This document shows, one piece after another, positions 1-7,175 of a stretch of 8,458 nucleotides of DNA. The position numbers were made by a program, and so were the translations under genes. Below the pieces are notes generated by a model. The model saw nothing but the letters and a program-made list of their open reading frames with translations, made no database searches and was not told the DNA's origin. Source of the DNA: Marisimplicoccus sp038147335 (GTDB lineage Bacteria; Bacteroidota; Bacteroidia; Flavobacteriales; Flavobacteriaceae). Each line of letters begins with the position of its first letter. Within the stretch, counting starts at the first letter, position 1. The stretch spans positions 1-8,458 of the forward strand of contig JAYQTK010000007.1 of the NCBI GenBank assembly GCA_038147335.1, given 5' to 3'.

Positions 1-274
1 AGTGGCGCCAATAAGACTGCGAATGAATAATAAATTAATTAATGGCTTAAGAATTCTAGAAATTGATTCAGTTGGTCCACTTTATGAAAAAGGTGCAAGT
101 GTGAATGACGTTATTATTCAAATAAACAATGATGAGGGTAGCTGGAAGAATTTAACCTCATCTTTGAAATTTGCTAGTCTTGGAAATAACATCAGTTTTG
201 AACTTCTTAAGACAAATAACACATTTGAAACAATAGAAATTAAATCAACTGAGATAAAAGAATTAGCTAGGTAG
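1..274 (+). CDS. DegS/AlgW-like periplasmic serine protease, C-terminal PDZ domain (5' partial)
   Basis: This is the last 90 or so codons of a gene that begins before the window; the frame is open to the left edge, so the GTG at position 2 need not be a start. The product resembles a single C-terminal PDZ domain of a DegS/DegQ/AlgW-type trypsin-like protease: the segment GLRILEIDSVGPLYEKGASV followed by NDVIIQIN matches the PDZ pattern of a hydrophobic carboxylate-binding strand, then G-P-A/L...AG, then V-D/N-D-x-I. The catalytic domain lies outside the window and cannot be checked. In the family, DegS/AlgW is an inner-membrane-anchored periplasmic protease whose PDZ domain binds misfolded porin tails and triggers cleavage of the anti-sigma factor (RseA/MucA). 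Its position next to murA recalls algW of Pseudomonas, where his genes lie between. DegQ or DegP second-PDZ is the alternative. Its stop overlaps the murA 3' end by 12 bases, tail to tail. Confidence 0.72.
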   Translation, partial: VAPIRLRMNNKLINGLRILEIDSVGPLYEKGASVNDVIIQINNDEGSWKNLTSSLKFASLGNNISFELLKTNNTFETIEIKSTEIKELAR

Positions 275-1522
275 TCTAATAATATTTGCGCCTAAATAAT
301 TTAATTTTTCTTCAATACGCTCATAGCCCCTATCAATATGATAAATTCTATCAACTTTAGTTTCTCCTTTAGCACATAATCCAGCCAAAATTAGACTTGC
401 TGAAGCTCTTAAATCAGTTGCCATGACTTCTGCACCATATAAGGAATCAACCCCTTCAATTATTGCTTGATTGCCATTAACTTGAATATTGCTTCCCATT
501 CTATTAAGTTCTTGAACGTGCATAAATCTATTTTCAAAAACAGTCTCGTAAATATTTGAAATACCATCTGCTATTGAATTTATAACTGAAAATTGCGCTT
601 GCATGTCAGTAGGAAACTCAGGAAAAGGTGCTGTTGTAATATCAACAGGTTTTGGTTTATCTCTACTCATTGAAAGAGAAATTGAATTTTTAGTGGTTTC
701 AATAATGGCTCCAGTTTCATTTAATTTATCTAAAACTTTTATGAGTCTCTTTGGATTTATTCCATTAATTACAATTTCTCCTTTTGTGACTACAGCAGCA
801 ACTAAATATGTACCAGCTTCAATTCTATCAGCAGGAATAATATGTTCAGTACCATGCAATTTATCTACACCTTCGATAGTTATTTTATCAGTACCAGCTC
901 CAGATATTTTTGCACCCATCTGATTTAAGAATTCTGCTAAGTCTATAATTTCAGGTTCTTTAGCAACATTTGTTAGGACAGTTGTGCCTTCTGCCAAACA
1001 AGCAGCCATCATTATATTTTCCGTACCTGTAACCGTGATGCCATCAAACTTAATTTGAGACCCAACTAATTTTTTAGCATTGGCTTCAATGTAACCATTT
1101 TTAAGAGTTATGGTTGCGCCAAGCTGCTCTAATGCATCTAAATGATAATTCACAGGTCTGCTACCAATAGCGCAACCACCTGGTAATGCTATTTTAGCTT
1201 CACCATACTTTGCAACCAGTGGCCCCAAAACAAGAATAGATGCTCTCATAGTTTTAACTAATTCGTATCTGGCTTCTTTTTCTTTAAGAGCACTAGTAGA
1301 AATTGTAAAGTCCATATTCTCATTTAAAAGAATATCAGCGCCCATAGAGCCTAGTAATTCAAACATTGTTGTGATGTCTTGAAGATATGGAAGATTTTTT
1401 AAAACAATATTTTCGTCAGACAGTATTGTTGCAGCTATCATAGGCAAAGCTGCATTTTTTGCACCAGAGCAATTAATCTCACCTTTTAGAGTACTGCCAC
1501 CATTGATTAATAACTTTTCCAT
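263..1522 (-). CDS. murA: UDP-N-acetylglucosamine 1-carboxyvinyltransferase (MurA)
   Basis: MurA transfers enolpyruvate from phosphoenolpyruvate to UDP-GlcNAc, the first committed step of peptidoglycan synthesis, in the cytoplasm. The 419-residue product is the same length as the E. coli enzyme and aligns end to end from memory. Visible hallmarks are SGAKNAALP (Lys22 and Asn23, UDP-GlcNAc/PEP contacts), KTMRASILVLGPLVA (residues 90-104), the active-site loop LPGGCAIGSRP with the catalytic Cys at 117, FPTDMQAQF with the catalytic Asp at 306, ENRFMHV, and the C-terminal DRIYHIDRGYERIEEKL. Because Cys117 is present rather than Asp, the family predicts fosfomycin sensitivity at the target. The ATG directly follows the ibaG stop (TAAATG), so translation is probably coupled. 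It is the last gene of a minus-strand mlaC-ibaG-murA run. The frame is intact, in contrast to genes further right. Confidence 0.98.
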   Translation of the reverse strand: MEKLLINGGSTLKGEINCSGAKNAALPMIAATILSDENIVLKNLPYLQDITTMFELLGSMGADILLNENMDFTISTSALKEKEARYELVKTMRASILVLGPLVAKYGEAKIALPGGCAIGSRPVNYHLDALEQLGATITLKNGYIEANAKKLVGSQIKFDGITVTGTENIMMAACLAEGTTVLTNVAKEPEIIDLAEFLNQMGAKISGAGTDKITIEGVDKLHGTEHIIPADRIEAGTYLVAAVVTKGEIVINGINPKRLIKVLDKLNETGAIIETTKNSISLSMSRDKPKPVDITTAPFPEFPTDMQAQFSVINSIADGISNIYETVFENRFMHVQELNRMGSNIQVNGNQAIIEGVDSLYGAEVMATDLRASASLILAGLCAKGETKVDRIYHIDRGYERIEEKLNYLGANIIRLPS

Positions 1523-1741
1523 TTAATCTATTTTTGTTTCCACACTTAGCGCATGCAGTTTACCTGATTCGAAGTGTTCTTTAAGTGGACTTAAAACCAT
1601 TTTATGTTGCTGAATTAATGAAATTCCATTGAATGATTTTGAGATAACAATTAGTTTAAAGTTGCAAGAATCTCCTTCAAAAATACATTGAGAGTTCGGT
1701 ATTGCAGCAGAAATAATTTCCTTGATTAACTCTTTATCCAC
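1523..1741 (-). CDS. ibaG: BolA-family protein, IbaG type
   Basis: This is a small BolA/IbaG-fold protein of 72 residues. Family members bind monothiol glutaredoxin (Grx4) with a shared [2Fe-2S] cluster and are linked to iron-sulfur handling; IbaG is also tied to acid resistance and envelope integrity. The sequence shows the BolA core: a central FKLIVISKSFNG strand-turn, QQHKMVLSPLKE (helix with the H-K-x-V spacing), and the C-terminal signature LHALSVET containing the invariant His. The gene lies between mlaC and murA, the place where E. coli and Pseudomonas carry ibaG (yrbA). The start is taken as GTG at 1739-1741, preceded by a CAGGA element four bases upstream; this overlaps the end of mlaC by eight bases. 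The mlaB STAS-domain gene that normally sits between mlaC and ibaG is absent. Family assignment is firm; the exact subfamily rests mainly on context. Confidence 0.9.
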   Translation of the reverse strand: MDKELIKEIISAAIPNSQCIFEGDSCNFKLIVISKSFNGISLIQQHKMVLSPLKEHFESGKLHALSVETKID

Positions 1742-2369
1742 TTATTCCTGCATCTCCCGCATCAGACACCCATCCCTTAAGAGTAGCTTCAATATCTCCA
1801 TTGTTATTTGAAGCTAATGCCTGAAACTGGTTTCTAAAAGTAAGTCCTAAATTCACACCATTAACAATTATGTTAACAATGGACCAACTATTATCTTTAT
1901 TTTTTCTAAGTTTATATGAGATTGGATATTCGCTACTACCTGTATTTAGAGTTTGTTGCACCTCAATATTTTTTAATTCATAAGATTGATCTTCCATATT
2001 TATTGGAAAGATTGTTGTGATTGTTTGATTTTCCCATTGCGCTAAAGTTTCAGCATATGTATCTAACAAAGAATCTTTAAAAATATCAACAAACTCAGAT
2101 CTTTGCTCCTTGGATGAAGCTAAATAATATTTTTTACCCATGACAGTCGCTGCAACTCTCCTGAAATCAATCATTGGTTCAAAAATTTCTTTGATTTTCT
2201 GTTCATACAATTCTCTGTCTTCTGTAAATAATAATTTATTTTCTTTTAAAACTATGACCATCTTCTGCGCGTTAACATCTATGAAGTTGTATGGATTTTC
2301 TTCAGATGACAGATAATATGATGAAATTAAGATAGATATAGTAAAAAAATTTTTAAGAAGAGCATGCAT
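1734..2369 (-). CDS. mlaC: Periplasmic phospholipid-binding protein MlaC
   Basis: MlaC is the soluble periplasmic shuttle of the Mla system, carrying phospholipid between the outer-membrane MlaA complex and the inner-membrane MlaFEDB transporter. The 211-residue product fits the family length. It has a hydrophobic N-terminal signal (about residues 4-22, after a single Lys), then the mature domain. Family hallmarks are DFRRVAATVMGKKYYLAS (68-85), the helix with F..IFKDSLLDTYAETLAQW (about 93-112), and the C-terminal WSIVNIIVNGVNLG followed by TFRNQF (162-182), which is the strand-turn of the lipid pocket. The start ATG lies six bases after a consensus extended -10 element. The gene heads a minus-strand run with ibaG and murA. 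What is odd is the neighbourhood: mlaF, mlaE and mlaD, normally directly upstream, are absent, and kdsD diverges immediately; mlaB is missing downstream. MlaC here must use partners encoded elsewhere or a different route. Confidence 0.92.
   Translation of the reverse strand: MHALLKNFFTISILISSYYLSSEENPYNFIDVNAQKMVIVLKENKLLFTEDRELYEQKIKEIFEPMIDFRRVAATVMGKKYYLASSKEQRSEFVDIFKDSLLDTYAETLAQWENQTITTIFPINMEDQSYELKNIEVQQTLNTGSSEYPISYKLRKNKDNSWSIVNIIVNGVNLGLTFRNQFQALASNNNGDIEATLKGWVSDAGDAGISG
1746..1750 (-). promoter_or_regulatory. Ribosome binding site for ibaG
   Basis: On the minus strand CAGGA lies four bases upstream of the GTG at 1741. It sits inside the end of mlaC and supports the choice of GTG as the ibaG start. 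The spacing is slightly short, so confidence is moderate. Confidence 0.5.
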
Positions 2370-2397
2370 TGTTCTATTATAGCATTTAGACGATAAT
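2369..2397 (+). promoter_or_regulatory. Candidate promoter for kdsD operon
   Basis: TTGTTC (2369-2374) and GATAAT (2392-2397) are separated by 17 bases and point toward kdsD, giving a predicted leader of about 20 bases. The -10 is good and the -35 matches at three of six positions. It overlaps the divergent mlaC promoter, so the two polymerases could compete. In AT-rich DNA such matches occur by chance, hence low confidence. Confidence 0.35.
2376..2384 (-). promoter_or_regulatory. Extended -10 promoter for mlaC-ibaG-murA
   Basis: The minus strand reads TGCTATAAT, a perfect sigma-70 extended -10 (TGn plus TATAAT). Only six bases separate it from the mlaC ATG, so the expected transcription start falls at or within a base or two of the start codon. 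No good -35 hexamer sits 17 bases upstream, which is acceptable for extended -10 promoters. The predicted transcript would be leaderless or nearly so. The motif is seen; its use is inferred. Confidence 0.65.
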
Positions 2398-2423
2398 AAA
2401 AATCGATCAAATTTACATAAGTT

Positions 2424-3385
2424 ATGAAAAAATTTAACTATATTGCGTCAGCTAAAAGAACCTTCAAAATAGAGTCAACTGCTCTAAGCAACCTTAGCAA
2501 TCAAATTGACTCAAATTTTACTCAACTTTGTGAATCCATCAGATCAAATAAAGGAAAATTTATAATCATGGGTGTGGGTAAATCTGGTCATATTGGTCAA
2601 AAAATATCAGCAACCCTCTCAAGCACAGGAACTGGATCTATTTTTATTCATCCAACAGAAGCTGCTCATGGAGATATGGGGTTAATTGAAAAAAAAGACA
2701 TTGTTTTTTTAATATCTAACTCAGGTGAAACTGATGAGATCGTTAATATACTTCCTTCATTAAAAAGGTCTTGTCACAAGCTTGCATCATTAACCAGTAA
2801 TAAAAAATCTACACTTGCCCAGGCATCAGATATTTCAATTATTATTAAATCGAAAGAGGCATGTCCTCTTGATCTTGCTCCAACGTCTTCAACAACTTCT
2901 GCTTTGGCATTTGGAGATGCTTTAGCAATAGCGCTCCTTGAATCAAAAGGTTTCACATCTAATGATTTTGCATCTTCACATCCTGCAGGAAAACTTGGTA
3001 AGAAATTAATTACTCAAGTTAAACATTTAATGCATCAAGGCTCTGAAATACCATCAGTGGGTTTAAACACACTACTAGCAGATGCCTTAATTGAAATCTC
3101 AGAGAAAAATTTAGGTATAACTCTTATCAAGAAACAATCCAAGGTTGAAGGTATTTTTACAGACGGTGATTTAAGAAGATGTTTAAATCAAAAATTGATA
3201 TTAATTCCACAAAAATCAAAGACGTTATGACAATAAAATTTAAAACAATTGAAGAAGATGCATTGGCTGTTGATGCTGCAAGGATTATGGAAAAAAATAA
3301 AATTTTCACATTAGTGGTAATGAAAAAAAATAAAAATGTCGGTGTTATCTCCATGCATGATTTGATTCAGGCAAGGATTCTGTAA
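2424..3385 (+). CDS. kdsD: D-arabinose 5-phosphate isomerase KdsD (one frameshift)
   Basis: KdsD interconverts ribulose 5-phosphate and arabinose 5-phosphate, the first step toward Kdo of LPS. The SIS domain (about residues 40-180) shows MGVGKSGHIGQK, HPTEAAHGDMG, SNSGETDEI, PLDLAPTSSTT and SHPAGKLGKK, all family signatures including the catalytic His regions. Two CBS domains follow: the first contains NLGITLI and the typical FTDGDLRR; the second, with KDVM, ALAVDAARIMEKNKI and VGVISMHDLIQA, is in another frame. The first frame ends at 3230, but sequence similarity leaves it at the A5 run 3190-3194. Adding one A there joins CLNQ to KIDINS and gives about 320 residues, close to the E. coli length of 328. 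The break is therefore best explained as one missing base. A true truncation would remove the second CBS domain but keep the catalytic domain. It heads the rightward kdsD-lptA-lptB-rpoN run; kdsC and lptC, normally next, are absent. Confidence 0.93.
3373..3377 (+). promoter_or_regulatory. Ribosome binding site for lptA
   Basis: AAGGA inside the end of kdsD lies nine bases before the TTG at 3387. It supports this non-ATG start, which is the only candidate start upstream of the signal peptide before an in-frame stop at 3363. Confidence 0.55.
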
Positions 3386-3386
3386 C

Positions 3387-3822
3387 TTGTTTTTAAATAA
3401 AATAAATATTTTATTTTTTATAATTATCTTTTGTAATTATGTCTACTCACAAGAAGTTAATGAATTTAAATTAAATAATATAATTGTGAACTCTGGATCA
3501 ATTGAGATAGAAAAAAAATCAAACAAAATTTTTTTTAATAATGGTGTTTATGTTGAGTCTAATGATTTTATTATAGAGGCCAATCAAGCCATATTTAATA
3601 AAACAAATAAAGTGATTTCAGTTTATGGTATGCCATCAAAAATTCAATCAACAGCTAAAGATAATTATTTTACTGGAAGCGCTGATAAAATTTTTTTTTC
3701 TCAAACAGATAAAATTCAGCTAGTTGGTAATGCAACTATTAACTATGACGATTTGAGCATTTCATCAAAAGAAATTAATTATTTTCAATACAAGAAATGG
3801 TCAAGTCCTATCAGAAAACTAA
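3387..3822 (+). CDS. lptA: LPS transport periplasmic bridge protein LptA (C-terminal frameshift)
   Basis: LptA forms the periplasmic beta-jellyroll bridge that carries LPS from the inner-membrane LptBFGC complex to LptD. The TTG start, one base after the kdsD stop, gives a signal peptide of about 21 residues (MFLNK, a hydrophobic FFIIIF core, cleavage after VYS). The mature part matches the OstA-like domain: GSIEIEKKSNKIFFNNGVYV, ANQAIFN, YGMPSKIQ, GSADKIFFSQ, LVGNATINYDD, ISSKEINY. As written, the frame runs straight into lptB. However, removing one T from the T4 run at 3782-3785 changes the end to NYFNTRNGQVLSEN followed by TAA at 3820-3822. That is the usual LptA end style, and it leaves a normal five-base gap before the lptB ATG. 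The fusion is therefore judged to be an artefact. Reconstructed length is about 144 residues, short but plausible. lptC is not found upstream. Confidence 0.82.
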
Positions 3823-3827
3823 CAATA

Positions 3828-4541
3828 ATGCTTTCAATAAAAAAAATTAATAAAACAATCAAAGGTAAAAATATTGTCAAAAACATTAGCTTTGAGCTTC
3901 CTTCTGGTTGCATCAATGGTCTTTTAGGGCCTAATGGTGCTGGCAAAACTACAACCTTTTATATGATAGCTGGATTAACAAAAGCTGATAGTGGAGATAT
4001 TTTTCTTGACGATATAAATGTATCAAATTATGCCATGCATAAAAGATCAAAAATGGGAATAAAATATCTGCCTCAGGAGCCATCAATTTTTCAGAATCTT
4101 ACAGTCTACGAAAATTTAATGGGTCTAGCTGAATTATCATTCGACAAGAAAGAAGATATTGAAAATTTTATAGAAAAATCTATTGAAGAGTTTAATTTAG
4201 CAAGCATCTTAAATCAAAAAGGTAGACAACTTTCTGGGGGTCAAAGAAGAAAAGTTGAAATTGCTAGAACACTTGCAGCAGATCCAAAGATCATTCTTTT
4301 AGATGAACCATTCGCTGGAATAGACCCCATAGCTATTGATGATATAAAACAAGTTCTTCTAAAGCTCAAAAATAAAAATATTGGGATATTAATTACAGAC
4401 CATAATGTTCGAGAAGCCTTAGAAATTTGTGATCATGCAATCGTAATTAATGATGGATCGATTATTGCTAAAGGTGACAAAGACTCTTTGGCAAAAGACG
4501 AAAATGTGAAAAAAGTTTATTTAGGCAGTATGTATAGTTAA
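3828..4541 (+). CDS. lptB: LPS export ABC transporter ATP-binding protein LptB
   Basis: LptB is the cytoplasmic ATPase of the LptB2FGC transporter that extracts LPS from the inner membrane and drives it onto the Lpt bridge. Starting at ATG 3828 it is 237 residues, against 241 in E. coli. Motifs in order: Walker A GPNGAGKTT (34-42), Q-loop YLPQEPSIF (Gln83), signature LSGGQRRKVEIAR (135-147), Walker B IILLDEPFAGIDP (155-167, catalytic Glu160), H-loop ITDHNVRE (His192), and the LptB-type C-terminal YLG ending. The LLGPNGAGKTTTFYM and FAGIDP wording separates it from general ABC ATPases. In the raw sequence it appears fused in frame behind lptA; the internal ATG aligns exactly with the normal LptB N terminus, so it is listed separately. 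rpoN begins three bases after its stop, as in most gammaproteobacteria. lptF and lptG are not in the window. Confidence 0.96.
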   Translation: MLSIKKINKTIKGKNIVKNISFELPSGCINGLLGPNGAGKTTTFYMIAGLTKADSGDIFLDDINVSNYAMHKRSKMGIKYLPQEPSIFQNLTVYENLMGLAELSFDKKEDIENFIEKSIEEFNLASILNQKGRQLSGGQRRKVEIARTLAADPKIILLDEPFAGIDPIAIDDIKQVLLKLKNKNIGILITDHNVREALEICDHAIVINDGSIIAKGDKDSLAKDENVKKVYLGSMYS

Positions 4542-4544
4542 ATC

Positions 4545-5813
4545 ATGGCTATTTCATTAATAAAAGAGTTTAAGCAAAAACAAAAAATCTCATTAACTCC
4601 GTTACTAAAGAAATCAATAGATTTATTGCAGCTTTCAAGATATGAATTAATTCAGAAAATTGATCAAGAGATTGAAGTAAACCCTTTTGTTGAAAAAGAG
4701 ATAGCCGAAGAATTTGATTTTGATGAAAAATATAATGAATCTGATTTTGATTTTAATTTAGCAGCAGTAGAAAGCTTAAAAGAATCACTAGTTAAACAAG
4801 TAAATGACCTAAGACTGAACAATAGTCGAAAAGAAATTGCTCTAACTTTGGTTGAATGTATTGATGAGTCAGGTCAATTGATAGAAGAGCTAGAGGAAAT
4901 AGAAGAGATGCTCTCTTATAAATATTCTATTGGCGATATAAATAATGTCTTAAAAGATGTTATTCAAACATTAGAGCCAGCCGGCATTGGTTTTAGAGAT
5001 TTTAAAGAATGTATAAAAATACAAATTAACTCAAAAAACTTAATCAAAAATTAAAGAGCTATGTCAAAAAATTCTCACTCAAAACGGATTAGAGAGTTTG
5101 GATGAAATTATTAATACTTTCTCAAAAAGTGGATATTCGAATGATGATATTGAAAAAGCGATGTATGAAATAAAATCATGTGATTTGAGTCCAGGTCTCA
5201 ATTATGAAAGTACAAACTATATTATTCCAGACTTGAAAATTGAGTTAAAAGAAAAATCTTTTTCGGTAAATTTTATAGATGATACTTTTCCTAAAATCAA
5301 AATTGACAACGACTTAATTGAGAAAACAAACACTCAACTAAAAAATAAACCCAATAAAGAATTATCTGAAAAAATTCAAAATGCCAGATGGCTGCTGAGT
5401 TCAATAAAAAAAAGAAATGACACCGTAATGCAAGTCGGAGAATTAATATGCAAGAAACAAATTTCTTTTTTGCAAGATAATCCTCTAAAAATAAATCCAC
5501 TTTCAAATAAGAGCTTATCAGATGAGCTTGGACTTCATCCATCAACTGTATCAAAATTCTAGGTCAAAATACATAGATACCCCAAAGGCATAATGCCTCT
5601 TAAATCTCTATTAGTTTCATCTGTTTCAAAAACAAGGGATGTTACTCCACTTCAGTTGATGCAATTAATTGAATCAATTATAGAAAAGAAAAAAAACCTA
5701 AAAGCGATAATAAAATTGCAATTGAGTTAAATAAAAGAGGTTTTAATTTAGCGAGAAGAACTATCACCAAATATAGAAAAAAACTTAATATAGCTTCTTC
5801 AAGAAATAGATAA
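4545..5813 (+). CDS. rpoN: RNA polymerase sigma-54 factor RpoN (several frameshifts)
   Basis: RpoN directs RNA polymerase to -24/-12 promoters that need AAA+ activators. Region I is clear at the N terminus (LTPLLKKSIDLLQLSRYEL, then IEVNPFVEKE). A short acidic region II and the core-binding part follow (LEPAGIGFRDFKECI, CDLSPGLNY). Then come the helix-turn-helix LSDELGLHPSTVSK and, at 5751-5777, the RpoN box ARRTITKYR, the family's diagnostic promoter-contact motif, ending at TAA 5811-5813. These pieces lie in different frames. Shifts fall at about the A5 run 5046-5050, the short runs 5553-5556, 5566-5569 and 5584-5586, and the A8 run 5689-5696. Correcting them gives a continuous protein of about 424 residues with QKYIDTPKGI and KPKSDNKIAIELNKRG in place; E. 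coli RpoN is 477, the difference being mostly in region II. Conservation across all pieces argues for sequencing error rather than a dead gene. The usual followers hpf and ptsN are absent. Confidence 0.92.
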
Positions 5814-5844
5814 TTATTATTTTTTGTTGATGTAAAATTATTCT

Positions 5845-7174
5845 ATGGAAATCAATGAGCAAGAGAATAATCTAAATCAATTATTAGAAAACTCTTCTGG
5901 ACTCTCTGAAGATGAAATTAAGATTCTTTTAAAGAAATTATCATCATCTGAGATTGCTCATGCCTTAGAATCCTCTCCCCCTAAGCAACGAAAGCTATTG
6001 TTTTCTCTTTTGGAGACTAATGAAGAAGGAGATGTTTTAGCTGATCTAGGAGAAGAAATTCAACAAGGATTAGTTTCAAATATTTCAATTGAAGAGCATG
6101 ATGAAGCAGTAGAAGAGCTAAAACCAGATGAAACTGTAGATATTCTTCAAAATCTTCCAGAAGATAGAATGAATTCTATACTATCTAAAATGTCTTATAG
6201 AGACAGAAAAAGGATTGAAATTGGCCTTACCTATCCAGAAAATACCGCTGGAGGTCTTTTAAACACAGATGTCATAAGCGTCAGACCAAGTCACAGTATA
6301 GAGGTTGTTATTAACTATTTAAGAGATCAAAACGAACTTCCAGACAATACAGATAAAATTTTTGTTGTGAATAAAGAAGATGAATATATTGGTGAACTTG
6401 CTATAAGCAAAATAATAACGTGCAAACCAAACCTTATTGTCAGAGAAGTAATGGACACATCAAACAATCCTATTTTTGTTCATCAAGATGACAAAGAAGT
6501 TGCAACATTTTTTGAAAGAAATGACATTGTTTCTTCAGCTGTTGTGGATGGATCTGGTAAATTGCTAGGCAGAATAACTGTTGACGATGTATTAGATGTG
6601 ATTAGGGAGGATGCTGATCAGAATTTTCTTGGAATGGCTGGAGTGGCTGAAGATACATTTGCACCCCCAGGCAGAGCAGCAAAGAGCAGAGTTTTTTGGT
6701 TAAGTATGAATCTTTTTACTGCCTTCATAGCCTCAATGACAATCAATATCTTCAAAGATGTATTAGATCAAATTGTATATCTCGCTATTTTGATGCCAAT
6801 AGTGGCTAGCATGGGTGGAGTAGCTGCAACTCAAACCCTAACTATTGTCCTTAGGGGTCTGACTTTAGAACAAATCAATGCTTCCAATCTTAGATGGTTA
6901 TTTAGGAGAGAATTAGCAGTATCAATTTTAATGGAATTGTTTTATCAATATTGGTTGGGCTTGCAACATATTTTGGTTTAGTGAAATTACATTGCTTTAT
7001 TAATTTCATTTGCTCTAATAATCTAACTTAATAAGCTCTGTAATTGCTGGAGTTTTTGTCCAATAATTTTACGTAGTTTTAATCAAGATCCAGCGATTTC
7101 AGGAAGTGTTGTAGTTACTACTGTTACAGATGTAATAGGTTTTCTTCTTTCCTTGGTTTAGCGACAGTTTTTAA
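5845..7174 (+). CDS. mgtE: Magnesium transporter MgtE (frameshifted 3' end)
   Basis: MgtE is an inner-membrane Mg2+ channel gated by cytoplasmic Mg2+ sensing. Residues 1-362 are in one frame: the alpha-helical MgtE N domain (about 10-125, with LKPDETVDILQNLPEDR), two CBS domains (about 140-262, starting after ENTAGGLL and including VREVMD and ITVDDVLDVI), the plug helix, and the first membrane helices with the pore segment LMPIVASMGGVAATQTLTI and LRGLTL. The single frame stops at 6981, but family sequence leaves it near 6928. The rest is recoverable in other frames: NGIVLSILVGLATYFGLV, LISFALII, NLISSVIAGVFV, PIILRSFNQDPAISGS, VVVTTVTDVIGF (7111-7140, with the conserved Asp) and GLATVF ending at about 7174. 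Total length would be about 443 residues, typical for MgtE (about 450). At least five or six single-base shifts are needed in 250 bases. The end is approximate. Confidence 0.9.
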
Positions 7175-7175
7175 T

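Noticed and set aside
603..923. 106-codon open frame on the plus strand inside murA
   Set aside because: Antisense to a fully conserved MurA; no family resemblance and no ribosome binding site, so it is a shadow of the murA frame.
2774..2956. 60-codon minus-strand frame inside kdsD
   Set aside because: Opposite strand of the conserved SIS domain; no recognisable features.
3157..3354. 65-codon hydrophobic minus-strand frame across the kdsD frameshift
   Set aside because: The hydrophobicity comes from the AT-rich complement of Lys/Asn codons; it is antisense to the second CBS domain.
5297..5554. 85-codon minus-strand frame inside rpoN
   Set aside because: Antisense to conserved sigma-54 sequence, with no motif or start signal.
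5585..5597. Inverted repeat AGGCATAATGCCT as a possible terminator
   Set aside because: It has a short stem with almost no loop and no following T-run, and it lies in the conserved C-terminal part of rpoN, so it is coding sequence.
5814..5844. Possible Mg2+ riboswitch (M-box or similar) upstream of mgtE
   Set aside because: Only 31 AT-rich bases separate rpoN and mgtE, too few for any known Mg2+-sensing leader.
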